Of a stretch of 64,000 nucleotides of DNA, positions 25,701 through 37,131 are shown piece after piece; positions within the stretch are counted from its first letter, which is position 1, and each line of letters begins with the position of its first letter. This DNA is from Xestospongia bergquistia. Lineage: Eukaryota > Porifera > Demospongiae > Haplosclerida > Petrosiidae. Position numbers and translations under genes: made by a program. The notes beneath the pieces are model-generated. The model was given only the letters and a program-made list of their open reading frames with translations. It did no database searches and was not told where the DNA came from. The stretch spans positions 5,151,001 through 5,215,000 of the forward strand of contig OZ014415.1 in assembly GCA_963965975.1 (NCBI GenBank). The letters are read 5' to 3'.

Positions 25701-28700
25701 TTTAAGTTAAAGACTTCAGTAGGTTTAGACTATTGAGAGATATTTATAAAGTAAACTGGTCAGTCTAAAGGACTTCATGGCACTAACTAAATAAACAGCT
25801 ATTAACAGTTTAGTATGTTAGTTTGCATTAACGCTCTAAAGTCTTTAAGATAAAGACTTTAGAAGGCTTAGACTATTGAGAGAAGTTTTTAAAGTAAACT
25901 GCACAGTCTAAATGACTTTATGGCACTAACTAAATAAACAGCTATTAACAGTTTAGTAAGTTAGTTTGCATTAACGCTCTAAAGTCTTTAAGTTAAAGAC
26001 TTTAGAAGGTTTAGACTATTGAGAGAAGTTTATAAAGTAAACTGCTCAGTCTAAAGCACTTTATGGCACTAAGTAAATAAACAGCTTTTAACAGTTTAGT
26101 AAGTTTGTTTGCAATAACGCTCTAAAGTCTTTAAGTTAAAACTTTAGAAGGTTTAGACTATTGACAGAATTTTATAAAATAAACTGCTCAGTCTAAAGGA
26201 CTTAATGGCACTAACTAAATAAACAACTATTAACAGTTTAGTAAGTTAGTTGCCATTAACGCTCTAAAGTCTTTAAGTTAAAGACTTTAGTAGGTTTAGA
26301 CTTTTGAGACAAATTTATAAAGTAAACTGTTCAGTCTAAATGACTTTATGGCACTAACTAAATAAACAGCTATTAACAGTTTAGTAAGTTAGTTTGCATT
26401 AACGCTCTAAAGTCTTTAAGTTAAAGACTTTAGTAGGTTTAGACTATGGAGACAAATTTATGAAGTAAACTGGTCAGTCTAAAGCACTTTATGGCACGAA
26501 GTAAATAAGCAGCTATTAACAGTTTAGTAAGTTTGTTTGCAATAACGCTCTAAAGTCTTTAAGTTAAAACTTTAGAAGGTTTAGACTATTGAGAGAAGTT
26601 TATAAAATAAACTGCTCAGTCTAAAGGACTTAATGGCACTAACTAAATAAACAGCTATTAACAGTTTAGTAAGTTAGTTGCCATTAACGCTCTAAAGTCT
26701 TTAAGTTAAAGACTTTAGTAGGTTTAGACTATTGAGACAAATTTATAAAGTAAACTGCTCAGTCTAAAGGACTTAATGGCACTAACTAAATAAACAGCTA
26801 TTAACAGTTTAGTAAGTTAGTTGCCATTAACGCTCTAAAGTGTTTAAGATAAAGTCTTTAGAAGGTTTGGACTATTGAGAGAAGTTATAAAGTAAACTGC
26901 TCAGTCTAAAGGACTTTATGGCACTAACTAAATAAACAGATATTAACAGTTGAGTAAGTTAGTTTACATTAACGCTCTAAAGTCTTTAAGTTAAAGACTT
27001 TAGTAGGTTTAGACTATTGAGTGAAGTTTCAAAAGTAAACTGCTCAGTCTAAAGGACTTTATGGCACTATCTAAATAAACAGCTATTAACAGATTAGTAA
27101 GTTTGTTTGCATTAACGCTCTAAAGTCTTTAAGTTAAAGACTTTAGAAGGTTTAGACTACTGAGAGTATTTTATAAAATAAACTGCTCAGTCTGAAGGAC
27201 TTTATGGCACTAACTAAATAAACAGCTATTAACAGTTTAGTAAGTTAGTTTGCATTAACGCTCTAAAGTCTTTAAGTTAAAGACTTTAGTAGGTTTAGAC
27301 TATTGAGACAAGTTTATAAAGTAAACTGTCAGTCTAAAGGACTTTATGGCACTAACTAAATAAACAGCTATTAACAGTTTAGTAAGTTAGTTTGCATATA
27401 AGTTAAAGACTTTAGAAGGTTTAGACTGTTGAGAGAAGATTATAAAGTAAACTGCTCAGTCTAAAGGACTTTATGGCACTAACTGAATAAACAGCTATTA
27501 ACAGTTTAGTAAGTTCGTTTGCATTAACACTCTAAAGTCTTTAAGTTAAAGACTTTGGAAGATTTAGACTATTGAGAGATGGTTATAAAGTAAACTGCCC
27601 AGTCTAAAGGACTTTATGGCACTAACTATATAAACAGCTATTAACAGTTTAGTAAGTTAGTTTGCATTAACGGTCTAAAGTCTTTAAGAGAAAGAGTCTA
27701 GAATGTTTACACTGTTGAGAGATTTCTATAAAGTAAACTGCTCAATCCATAGGACTTTATGGCACTAACTAAATAAACAGCTACTAACAGTTTAGTAAGT
27801 TAGTTTGCATTAACGCTCTAAAGTCTTTAAGTTAAAGACTTTAGAAGGTTTAGACTATTGAGAGAAGTTTATAAAGTAAACTGCTCACTCTAAAGAACTT
27901 TATGGCTCTAACTAAATAAACAGCTATTAACAGTTTAGTAACTTAGGTTGCATTAATGCTCTAAAGCCTTTAAGATAAAGACTTTAGAAAGTTTAGACTA
28001 TTGAGAGATTTTAATAAAGTAAACTGCTCAGTTTATAGGACTATATGGCACTAACTAAATAAACAGCTATTAACAGTTTAGTAAAGTTAGTTTGCATTAA
28101 CGCTCTAAAGTCTTTAGTTTAAAGACTTCAGAAGGTTTAGACTATTGAGAGAAGCTTATAAAGTTATCAGCTCAGTCTAAAGGACTTTATGGCACTAACT
28201 AAATAAACAGCTATTAACAGTTTAGTAAGATAGTTTGCATTAACGCTCTAAAGTCTTTAAGTTAAAGACCTTAGAAGGTTTAGACTATTGAGAGAAGTTT
28301 ATAAAGTAAACTGCTCAGTCTAAAGGACTTTATGGCACTAACTAAATAAACAGCTATTAACAGTTTAGTAAGTTAGTTTGCATTAACGCTCTAAAGTCTT
28401 TAAGTTAAAGACTTTAGTAGGTTTAGACTATTGAGTGAAATTTATAAAGTAAACTGCTCAGTCTAAAGGACTTTATGGTACTAACTAAATAAACAGCTAT
28501 TAACAGTTTAGTAAGTTAGTTTGCATTAAGACTCTAAAGTCTTTAAGTTAAAGACTTTAGAAGGTTTAGACTATTGAGAGAAGTTGATAAAGTAAACTGC
28601 TCAGTCTAAAGGACTTTATGGCACTAACTAAATAAATAGCTATTGACAGTTTAGTAAGTTTGTTTGCATTAACGCTCTAAAGTCTTTAAGTTAAAGACTT

Positions 28701-29099
28701 TAGAAGGTTTAGACTATTGAGAGAAGTTTATAAATAAAATTGCTCAGTCTAAAGGACTTTATGGCACTAACTAAATAAACAGCTATTAACAGTTTAGTAA
28801 GTTAGTTTGCATTAACGCTCTAAAGTCTTTAAGTTAAAGACTTTAGAAGGTTTAGACTATTGAGAGATGTTTATAAAGTAAACTGGTCAGTCTAAAGGAC
28901 TCTATGGCACTAACTAAATAAACAACTATTAACATTTTAGTAAGTTAGATTGCATTAACACTCTAAAGTCTTTAAATTAAAGACTTTAGTAGGTTTAGAC
29001 TTTTGAGAGAAGTTTAAGAAGTAAACTGCTCAATCTAAAGGACTTTATGGCGCTAACTAAATAAACAGCTATTAACAGTTTAGTAAGTTACTTTGCATT

Positions 29100-32000
29100 A
29101 ACTCAGTCTAAAGGAGTTAATGGGACTAACTAATAAAACTTCTATTAACAGTTTAGTAACTTTGTTTTGATGATGCTCTAAAGTCTTTAAGTTAATGACT
29201 TTAGAAAGTTTAGACTTTTGAGTGAATTTTATAAAGTAAACTGCTCAATCTAAACGACCTTATGGCACTAACTAAATAAACAGCTATTAACAGTTCAGTA
29301 ACTTAATTTGCATTAACGATCGAAAGTCTTTAAGTTAAAGACTTTATAAAGTTTAGACTATTTAGCGAAGTTTATAAAGTAAACTGCTCTGTCTAAAGGA
29401 CTTTATGGTACTAAGTAAATAAACAGCTATTAACAGTTTAGTAAGTAAGTTTGAATTAACGATCTAAAGTATTTAAGTTGAAGAATTTAGAAGGTTTAGA
29501 CTGTTTAGTGAAGTGTATAAAGTAAACTGCTCAGCCTAAAGGACTTAATGGGACTAAGTAAATAAACTGCTACTGACAGTTTAATAAGTTATTTTGCATT
29601 AACGCTCCAAAGTCTTTAAGTTAAAGACTTTATAAGGTTTAGATTATTGACTGAAGTTTATAAAGTAAAATGCTCAATATAAAGGTCTTTTTGGCACTAA
29701 CTAAAGCAACAGCTATTACAACTTCAGTAAGTTGGTTTGCATTAACGCTCTAAAGTCTTTAAGTTAAAGACTTTAGAAAGTTTAGACTATTGAATGAATT
29801 TTATAAAGTAAACTGCTCAGTCTAAAGGACTTTATGGCACTAACTAAATAAACAGCTATTAACAGTTTAGTAAGTTAATTTGCATTAACGCTCTAAAGTC
29901 TTTAAGTTAAGGACTTTAGAAGGTTTAGACTATTGAGTGAAGTTTATAAAGTAAACTGCTCAGTATAAAGGTCTTTATGGCACTAACTAAGTAAACAGCT
30001 ATTAAAAGTTTAGTAAGAGTTTTTGCATTAACGCTCTAAAGTCTTTAAGTTAAAGACTTTAGAAGTTTTAGACAATTGAGTGAAGATTATAAAGTAAACT
30101 GCTAAGTGTAAAGGACTTTATGGCACTAACTAAATAAGCTTCTATTAACAGTTTAGTAAGTTAGTTTGCATTAACGCTCTAAAGTCTTTAATTTAAAGAC
30201 TTTAAAAGGTTTAGACTATTGAGTGAAGTGTATAATGTAAGGTGCTCTGTTTGAAGGACTTAATGGGACTAACTAAAGAAACTGCTACTAACATTTTAGT
30301 AAGTTTGTTTGCATTAACGCTCTAAAGTCTTTAATTTAAAGACTTTAGAAGGTTTACACTATTTATTCATGGTGATAGAGTAAACTGCACAGTCTAAGGG
30401 ACTTTATGGCACTAATTAAATAAACAGCTATAACAGTTTAGGAAGTTTTTTGCATTAACGCTCTGGAGTTTTAAGTTAAAGACTTTAGAAGGTTTAGACT
30501 ATTGAGTGAATTTTATAAAGTAAACACTCAGTCTAAAGGTTTTAATGGGACTATCTAAGCACACTGCTATTAACAGTTTAGAAAGTTTGTTTGCACTAAC
30601 GCTATAAAGTCTTTAAGTTAAAGACTTTAGAAAGTTTAGACTGTTGAGTGAATTTTACAAAGTAATCTGCTCAGTCTAAAAGACTTAATTGGACTAACTA
30701 AACAAACTGCTACTAACAGTTTAGTAAGTTTTTTTGCATTAACGCTCTAAAGTCTTTAAGTTAAACACTTTATAAGGTTTTGGCTATTGACTGAAGTTTA
30801 TAAAGTAAAATGTTCACTATAAAGGTCTTTATAGCACTAACTAAATAAACAGCTATTAACAGTTTAGTAAGTTGGTTTGCATTAACGCTCTAAAGTCTTT
30901 AAGTTAAAGACTTTAGAAGGTTTAGACTATTGAGTGAAGTTTATAAAGTAAACTGCTCGGTGTAAAGGTCTTTATGGCACTAACTAAATAAACAGCTATT
31001 AAATGTTTAGCAAGTTTGTTTGCATTAACGGTCTAAAGTCTTTAAGTTAAAGACTTTAGAAGGTTTAGACTATTGAGTGAAGTTTATAAAGAAAACTGCT
31101 CAGTCTAAAGGAATTAATGGTACTAACTAAATAAACTGCTACTAACATTTTAGTAAGTTGGTTTGCATTAACACTCTAAAGTCTTTAAGTTAAAGACTTT
31201 AGAAGTTTTAGACTTTTGAGTGAAGTGTATAAAGTAAGCTGCTCAGTGTAACGGCCTTAATGGGACTAATAAGAAACTGCTACTAACAGTTTAGTAAGTT
31301 TGTTTGCATTAATGCTCTAAAGTGTTTTAGTTAAAGACTTAAAAAGGTTTAGACTATTGAGTGAATTTTATAAAGTAAACTGCTCAGTATAAAGGTCTTT
31401 ATGGCACTAACTAAATAAACAGCTATTAAATGTTTAGTTAGTTTTTTGCATTAACGCTTTAAAGTCTTTTAAGTTAAAGACTTTAGGAGGTTTAGACTTT
31501 TGAGTGAAGTTTATAAAGAAAACTGCTCAGTCTAAAGGACTTAATGGGACTAACTATACAAACTGCTACTAACAGTTTAGTAAGTTGGTTTACGTTAACT
31601 GTCGAAAGTCTTTAATTGAAAGTCTTTAAAGGTTTAGACTATTGAGTGAATTTTATAAAGTAATTTGCTAAGTCTAACGGACTTACTGCAACTAACTAAA
31701 TAACCTGCAATTAACAGTTTAGTAAGGTGGCTTGCATTAAGTGTCTAAAGTCTTTAATTTAAAGACTTTAGAAGGTTTAGACTATTGAGTGAATTTTATG
31801 AAGTAAATTGCTCCGTCGAAAGGACTAATAGGACTAACTCATCAAGCTGCTACTAACAGTTTAGTAAGTTGTTTGCATTAACGCTCTAAAGTCTTTAATT
31901 TAAAGACTTTAGAAGGTTTAGACTATTGAGGGATTTTTATAAAGTAAACTGTTCAGTCTAAAGGACTTAATGGCACTAAATAAATAAACTGCAATGAACA

Positions 32001-32397
32001 GTTTAGTAAATTGGTTTGCATTAACGCTCTAAAGCCTTTAATTTAAAGACCTTAGAAGGTGTAGACTATTGAGAGAAGTTTATAAAGTAAACTGCTAGGT
32101 GTAATGGTGTTAATGGGACTAACTCAAGAAGCTGCTACTAACAGTTCAGTAAGTTGGTTTGTATTAACGCTCTAAAGTCTTTAATTTAAAGACTTTAGAA
32201 TGTTTACACTATTGAGTGAAGTTTATAAAGTAAACTGCTCAGTCCAAAGGACTTAATAGGACTAACTAAATAATCTGCAATTAACAGTTTAGTAAGTTTG
32301 TTTGCATTAACGCTCTAAAGTCTTTAATTTAAAAGTTTATAAGGTTTAGACTATTGAGTGAAATTTATAAAGTAAACTGCTCAGTCTAAAGGACTTA
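29100..32397 (+). repeat. Diverged edge zone of the satellite array
   Basis: From about 29100 the monomers change character. GAGTGAA replaces GAGAGAA, TGGGACTAAC often replaces TGGCACTAAC, and the centre of dyad 1 is often AATTTAAAG. Unit-length deletions become common; the first, at about 29101, loses most of one monomer. The same edge subtype occurs at 37134-37859 and in the inverted block at 38827-40138, so these segments belong to one original array margin. Divergent edges are usual for satellites homogenised mainly in the centre. Confidence 0.85.
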
Positions 32398-32421
32398 AAG
32401 TCGAAAATCAATGGACGGACA
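32398..32421 (+). repeat. Left terminal inverted repeat of the pogo element
   Basis: The first 24 bases after the duplicated TA (32396-32397) partly match the complement of 37108-37131. The shared core is TCAATG, two mismatches, CGGACA. The match is degenerate, so the exact ends rest more on the satellite boundary than on the repeat itself. Confidence 0.65.
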
Positions 32422-33685
32422 AATCTATTTTCAGACACTTTTTCTTCTAAAAATTTGAAGATAGCTTATTGCTTCCGTACAATGTGGCTCTTGGTTATGC
32501 TCAATGAATACACTTTCCTTGCACAGTTTCCTAACTAAACTCCGTGTTGTGAACGAGCTCCGTTTTTGGTGCTTTTACAGACTTGAATGTATTCGTGGTA
32601 TGATTTGGCGGACAACACAACCTCAAGTCTAAACGTTAACTAGGAGTTTTCTGTCAGTTTCTGAGTCTTTCTCTTTCTGTCAACTAAATCTACCTCAAGT
32701 TAAACCTTAGGCAGGACTCTCTTGTATTAACTATCGTGGAAAGAATCAAACATGGTAATTTGTGATAATTTATAGATGTCAATGTGGAAGACTTGATGGC
32801 TTGAGCTATGTGTTTGTAATACCTTAGTCAACCCTGGCCATTTTAGTGATTAGTAAATATGTCTGTAATAACAGAGTCAGTTCACTTTTTTAATAATAAG
32901 AGTGTTGTACTAAGGCTTAATAGCTGCTTGACTTTATGACTAACTTTACTGTAAGTAGGTAAACATGTGATAGATATTTGATTTATAATAATCTGAGTGA
33001 AATAAATTTTTAAATGATAATCAATTAACTATATGACAATATTATTGGTTTTAATACCTTTGAGAAAAAAAGATAAAGTCATCACATAAACTAAAATATG
33101 TCATAGACCATCTATTATACTATAGGTATGATGTCATAGTCACAAAAATAGGAGGAAGGGTAGGCAGATAACATGTTAAAGTCACTAGTCACTATTTTGA
33201 TAGAGAAATGAGTTCTAATGAGTTGCTTATTCAAAATTCATGATATGATCAAAGGCTCTAAATAATTGCAGTATATAGTTATATCACATGTAGTCATTGG
33301 TGCAATGTATAGTCTTTGTTATGAAGTAGAGAAGAGATGTATACCTTCAAGCATACTAGTAGACATATCTGCCTTACTTATTTGTTTTCATCTGGTCTTA
33401 TTGAATCTTCAGAATGCAATAGTCCACTACAATGAGCTAGAGTCTTTCTATGTTTTATACATAACAAGGAGTCTCTCTACAAAGCTATGACAATTAGTAT
33501 AAGATTGTGAAAAACCTTTGTACAAATGACTTATTGCAAACCATAAAGTTTATGTGCTTAATTGGGTGCTGAGACAATTAATTGTTTGAAAACATGCAAG
33601 TCCGTTTTTAAGTGCTCCTGACATGAGTCTATTTTTCTTTGTTTATATATGATTTATTATGTTATAGTTACATCTTCTTTAATAG
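32422..33685 (+). other. 5' non-coding part of the pogo element
   Basis: No convincing exon is visible here. A 74-codon open stretch at 33266-33490 lacks an ATG at its start and resembles no domain I know. The 3' end of this interval has features of a splice acceptor (a T-rich tract ending in TTCTTTAATAG at 33685), suggesting a 5' intron and an upstream exon that I could not place. Confidence 0.5.
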
Positions 33686-35566
33686 CCTAGGTTATCCTCT
33701 GGAGGAAAAAAGCCAAGGAATAGGGACTACAAGCGGTGGAGTGAGACCCAGTTACATATAGCAGCAAAGGACGTGGCTAAAGGACGATTTACTCTTAGAA
33801 AAGCTGCTGAAATGTATAATGTGCCAAAGTCAAGATTATGGGACCGAGTGTCTGGTAATGTCTCTTTTGGTGCTCACAGTGGACCCCCTCGATACTTAAA
33901 TGACATTGAAGAAGAAGAACTAGTAACATTTTTGGTAGGTTCAGCTAAGATTGGCTTCGCTCGGACAAAGGAACAAGTTCTTTGTATTGTTAGAGCAGCA
34001 CTAGCAAAGAAACGTCAATGTGAAGTTGAAGATGTCAATGTGATTACTGGTTGGTGGGGCTCATTTGTGAAGCGGCATCCAAAACTACGATTAAGATATG
34101 GATCCAAATTAGCATATCGTAGAGCTATTGCAGCTAACCCAGATGTCATAAATCGATATTTTGACTTGCTTGAAGAAACATTGAAGTCTAATAATTTGCT
34201 TGAATGACCAATGCTGATTTTTAACTGTGATTAGAGCGGGTTCCCATTGGAACATAAACCTGGCAAAATAATTGGAGTACAAGGTCAGAGAGATATTTCC
34301 TGTATTACTAGTGGTGATAAAGCCCAAATTACTGTTTTGTCAGCATGCAGTGCTTCTGGTTACCTTTTGCCTCCGATGATAATTTTTGATCGGAAAAAAC
34401 TCAAGGCCAATTTCACAAAAGGAGAAATCTCAGGTACTGCATAAGGGGTGTCTAAAAATGGATGGATAGATTTCGAATTGATTCAGGAATGGCTTACTAA
34501 TCACTTCTTACTTCACATCCTTCCACAGCGACCCATCTTGTTACTCCTGGATGGACATTCTTCACATTACCAACCTCAATTGATCAGGACAGCTGCTGCA
34601 AATCAGATCATCTTATTTTGCTTGCCACCTCATACAACTCATTTGTGTCAACCGTTGGACAGGTCATGTTTTAGCCCCTTAAAAAAGGCATACAGTAATG
34701 AGTGTCATCTCTACATGTCCTGTAATCCTGGGAAAGCTGTTAATAGATTTAATTTCACCGAAACGTTTAGTCGAGCCTGGACAAAGGCGATGACACCAGC
34801 TAATATTGTTGCTGGGTTTAGATCCACTGGTATATACCCCCTCAACAGGTATGCAGTATTACGTTACTTGCAACTTGAGGAGGATGGGAAAATAGATATG
34901 ATAACCTCCAAGATGAGACTGTTTCTTCCTCTGTATAGCCCAGCTAAATCTCATCCTCATACCTGTATTACTTCCGATAGTGAAAGCATTGATTATAATG
35001 AGAAAGACACTTGTAGTGAAGACAGTACCTGTGGTTACTATGGTAACTTTTCTGAAGACGAAGATTACATTACAAAAGTTCAGCCATCTACTCTTCATGA
35101 TTTTCTTACTTTACCTCAGCTACCAAGTAATGAGAAAAAGACAAACCACAGTGCTCGTGTTTTAACAAGTTCTGAAAATCTTCAGTTGATAAGAGAAAAA
35201 GAAATGAAGAAAGCAGATGAATTAAAAGCTAAAGATCTTAGAAAGCAACAGCGAGAAAAGAAGGCAATGGAACGAGAACAGAAAAAGAAGATGGTAGAGG
35301 AGAGAAAGCTTAAAAGAGCAGTGGAAAAAGCCGAGAAAGAGAGACAAAAGAAATAAAAAAAACAAAGTGAACAGAGTACATCAAAATTTGATTTTACAGA
35401 AGAAAGCACAGTCGGTTTTCTAGGAAGTATGAGAATGGTTATGATCTACCTGACATCAGATATGAAAATTGGAAAAAAATATTCCATCCTGAAGAATTAT
35501 CTTTAGATGCTACAGCATGTAAATCCAGTGATGGAGACATCAGTGTCAGTGAAGTAGATGAGAATA

Positions 35567-36306
35567 GTAAGTGATACAGCCTGAGGTTAATTATACTTTG
35601 AATTTATGGCTTGCTATTTTAGAAAGTGCACTAGAACAGTCACCAAAAGTTCTCAAATTTCCAGTATGTGTAATGTATATATATATTTTAGTATTTTTGA
35701 GTTAATTATCCTTGTTACAGGGAGGAAGAGATGTACCAGAAGTACTAGCAAGAGAAGTGAAGAAGAGATAGGACTCTATGAATATGACAAGAATGGACTC
35801 AGTGATAATGGTATGTGACATTATATTATAATTAACCCTTTAATAGTGGCTTGCCATTTTAGAAACTACACTAGAGCAGTCAAAGACATTACCTAAAAAT
35901 TCTCAAATTTCCAGTATGTGTAATGTATATATATTGAAGTATTTTAAAGTTAATTATCCTTGTTACAGGGAGGAAGAGATGTACCAGAAATACTAGCAAG
36001 AGAAGTGAAGAAGAGGTAGGACTCTACGAATATGACAAGAATGGACTCAGTGATAATGGTATGTGACATTATGTTATAATTAACCCTTTAATAGTGGCTT
36101 GCCATGTTAGAAACTACACTAGAGCAGTCAAAGACATTACCTAAAAATTCTCAAATTTCCAGTATGTGTAATGTATATATATTGAAGTATTTTAAAGTTA
36201 ATTATCCTTGTTACAGGGAGGAAGAGATGTACCAAAAGTACTAGCAAGAGAAGTTAAAAAAAGATAGGACTCAGTGAATATGACAAGAATGGACTCAGTG
36301 ATAATG
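35567..36306 (+). repeat. Three tandem copies of a 248-bp exon-plus-intron unit in the transposase gene
   Basis: A 90-nt exon starts at 35721, 35969 and 36217, exactly 248 bp apart each time. Each copy follows a TTATCCTTGTTACAG acceptor and precedes a GTATGTGACATTAT donor. The exon is phase 1 on both sides, so extra copies add 30 residues (beginning RRKRCTRSTSKRS, ending YDKNGLSDN) without shifting the frame. The upstream intron (donor GTAAGT at 35567) and the downstream one are related to the repeated intron. Copies one and two are open; copy three has a GAA-to-TAA change. This is exon shuffling by tandem duplication, seen directly; a role for the added basic peptide is unknown. Confidence 0.9.
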
Positions 36307-36447
36307 GTATGTGACATTATACTATAATTAACCCTTTAATAGTGGCTTGCCATTTTAGAAACTACACTAGAGCAGTCAAAGAATAACCTGACAACCAGTA
36401 TGAAAATATTCACAATATAATAATACAATTCATGTATTTCATTACAG

Positions 36448-36602
36448 AAAAACTATCAGCATGTTCTAATAATTTATGTTTTCACACTAAAGCGACTAAT
36501 TGGGTGGAATGTGAAAAATGCTTCCAGTGGTACCACATGGTATGTGTTGGGATCAAGAAAGAAAAATCACTAAATTTTGTTTGTTTTATGTGTGACATAT
36601 AA
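36448..36602 (+). CDS. Terminal exon: PHD-type zinc finger of the pogo transposase
   Basis: After the acceptor TTTCATTACAG (ending 36447), 155 nt are open to TAA at 36600-36602. Joined in phase to the preceding 30-residue exon, it reads KLSACSNNLCFHTKATNWVE, then CEKCFQWYHMVCVG, then FVCFMC. The Cys/His spacing (C..C, C-E-K-C, W-Y-H, C, then C-F-M-C) fits a C4HC3 PHD finger, including the W before the zinc-binding His. PHD fingers usually read histone tail methylation, and such fingers are known at the C-terminus of some pogo-like transposases. Here it could steer insertion to particular chromatin; that is inference. This exon itself has no visible lesion. Confidence 0.85.
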
Positions 36603-37131
36603 TAATTAACTACTAGACTTTTTGTAGTAAAATTATTTTTTCATGCACAGTGAATTTGAATAATTAATAAACAGTATTTGTGATTGTGAAATTTGAGTTA
36701 ATAAATATCAAGAACTTATCACCTACTTTAGAAAAGAACTTCTCTTAAATGTCCGTTTATTCGTCCATGAGTTCATGTTTTCAAAGAGATGTATATTCAG
36801 AACTGTACGTAGAAATTTCTCCAAATTTTGACAGTTAATTCTTTACATATTATATACTGTTCAAAAGCAGAGATAACGTTCAAGCTATAATTGTTATCAA
36901 GATATGGTCATCGTTCAAATCTACATAAGAATGTCCGTTTTATCATGATCTCAAGTGTACAGGATATATGCTTGTAAATTGTGCAAAAAGATTTCTTTTT
37001 CAGTATATTCTTTGCAATAACTATATGATGGATTGGGGCACTCGAAGCTGGTGTTGAAAGTCAGCTTCGAATGCTCTGTTTATTTAAAAACAGTAAAAAC
37101 ACCAGAGTGTCCGATCATTGAGCCACGCCTC
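36603..37131 (+). other. 3' non-coding part of the pogo element, with a hairpin
   Basis: No coding region is visible. TCGAAGCTG at 37042-37050 and CAGCTTCGA at 37062-37070 form a 9-bp stem with an 11-nt loop, extended by a GCA/TGC pair around one mismatch. Two GTCCGTTT stretches (near 36750 and 36932) resemble terminal-repeat words and may be decayed subterminal motifs. The right terminal repeat occupies about 37108-37131. Confidence 0.5.
36666..36671 (+). terminator. Likely polyadenylation signal of the transposase gene
   Basis: AATAAA lies 64 nt after the stop codon of the PHD exon, with AATAAA again near 36700. Position and spacing suit a 3' end signal for this gene. Confidence 0.5.

Larger units (their letters stand above)
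1..32397 (+). repeat. 143-bp satellite array, about 226 monomers, head-to-tail
   Basis: The phrase GCATTAACGCTCTAAAG recurs about every 143 bp (for example at 142, 285, 420, 563, 706, 849), with occasional 135-bp units. A consensus monomer has three inverted repeats. Dyad 1 is TCTAAAGTCTTTAA, one centre base, TTAAAGACTTTAGA. Dyad 2 is a 46-nt stem from TTTAGACT to AGTCTAAA with an inner AGTTTA/TAAACT stem. Dyad 3 is a 41-nt stem from ACTAACT to AGTTAGT. Linkers of 3, 12 and 12 nt complete 143 nt. No reading frame of note exists in the array. The unit is close to nucleosome length, as in many centromeric or pericentromeric satellites; that role is inference. The array runs off the left edge of the window. 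Confidence 0.97.
33686..36602 (+). pseudogene. pogo/Tigger-like transposase with psq HTH, DDE domain and PHD finger (decayed)
   Basis: The first recognisable exon follows an acceptor at 33685. Residues from RDYKRWSETQLHIAAKDV through AAEMYNVPKSRLWDRVSG form a psq-type helix-turn-helix for binding the transposon ends. The DDE endonuclease follows: first Asp in FNCD at 34229-34231, second in LLLLDGHSSHY at 34550-34552, third in QPLD at 34658-34660, giving a DD35D spacing. A Lys/Glu-rich, probably coiled-coil tail follows to about 35356. One frame holds from the HTH to 35356, broken by TGA at 34205, TAG at 34232 (directly after the first Asp, where E is usual) and TAA at 34442. The tail has a further TAA at 35354 and a +1 shift near 35415. 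Exons then continue at 35721-35810, 35969-36058, 36217-36306 and 36448-36602. The family and its domains are established; inactivity is seen directly. Confidence 0.9.
32398..37131 (+). mobile_element. pogo/Tigger-type DNA transposon inserted in the satellite
   Basis: Satellite sequence stops at 32397 after GGACTTA and resumes at 37132 with TAATGGGACTAAC, so the empty site reads GGACTTAATGGGAC and TA is duplicated, as expected for the Tc1/mariner/pogo superfamily. The ends form a weak inverted repeat of about 24 bp (16 matches by eye): AATCAATGGACGGACA on the left against CTCAATGATCGGACAC read inward on the right. Inside lies a transposase gene of the pogo/Tigger (DDE_1, CENP-B-related) type with introns and a C-terminal PHD finger. 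The coding region carries several stops and one shift, so this copy is dead. It is younger than the surrounding satellite, since it interrupts one monomer cleanly. Confidence 0.9.

Noticed and set aside
1-32397. CRISPR-like array (regular repeats)
   Set aside because: The 143-bp units are repeats throughout with no unique spacers, and the window is eukaryotic; this is satellite DNA.
1-32397. CENP-B box in the satellite
   Set aside because: No word close to the mammalian TTCG....A..CGGG core was seen; the only CG is in AACGCTCT, which does not fit.
33266-33490. 74-codon open frame upstream of the pogo transposase
   Set aside because: No ATG at its start, no domain, and low-complexity composition; likely chance in AT-rich intronic or untranslated DNA.
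34109-34327. Minus-strand frame opposite the pogo transposase
   Set aside because: It lies antisense to a recognisable DDE domain; a shadow of the real coding strand.
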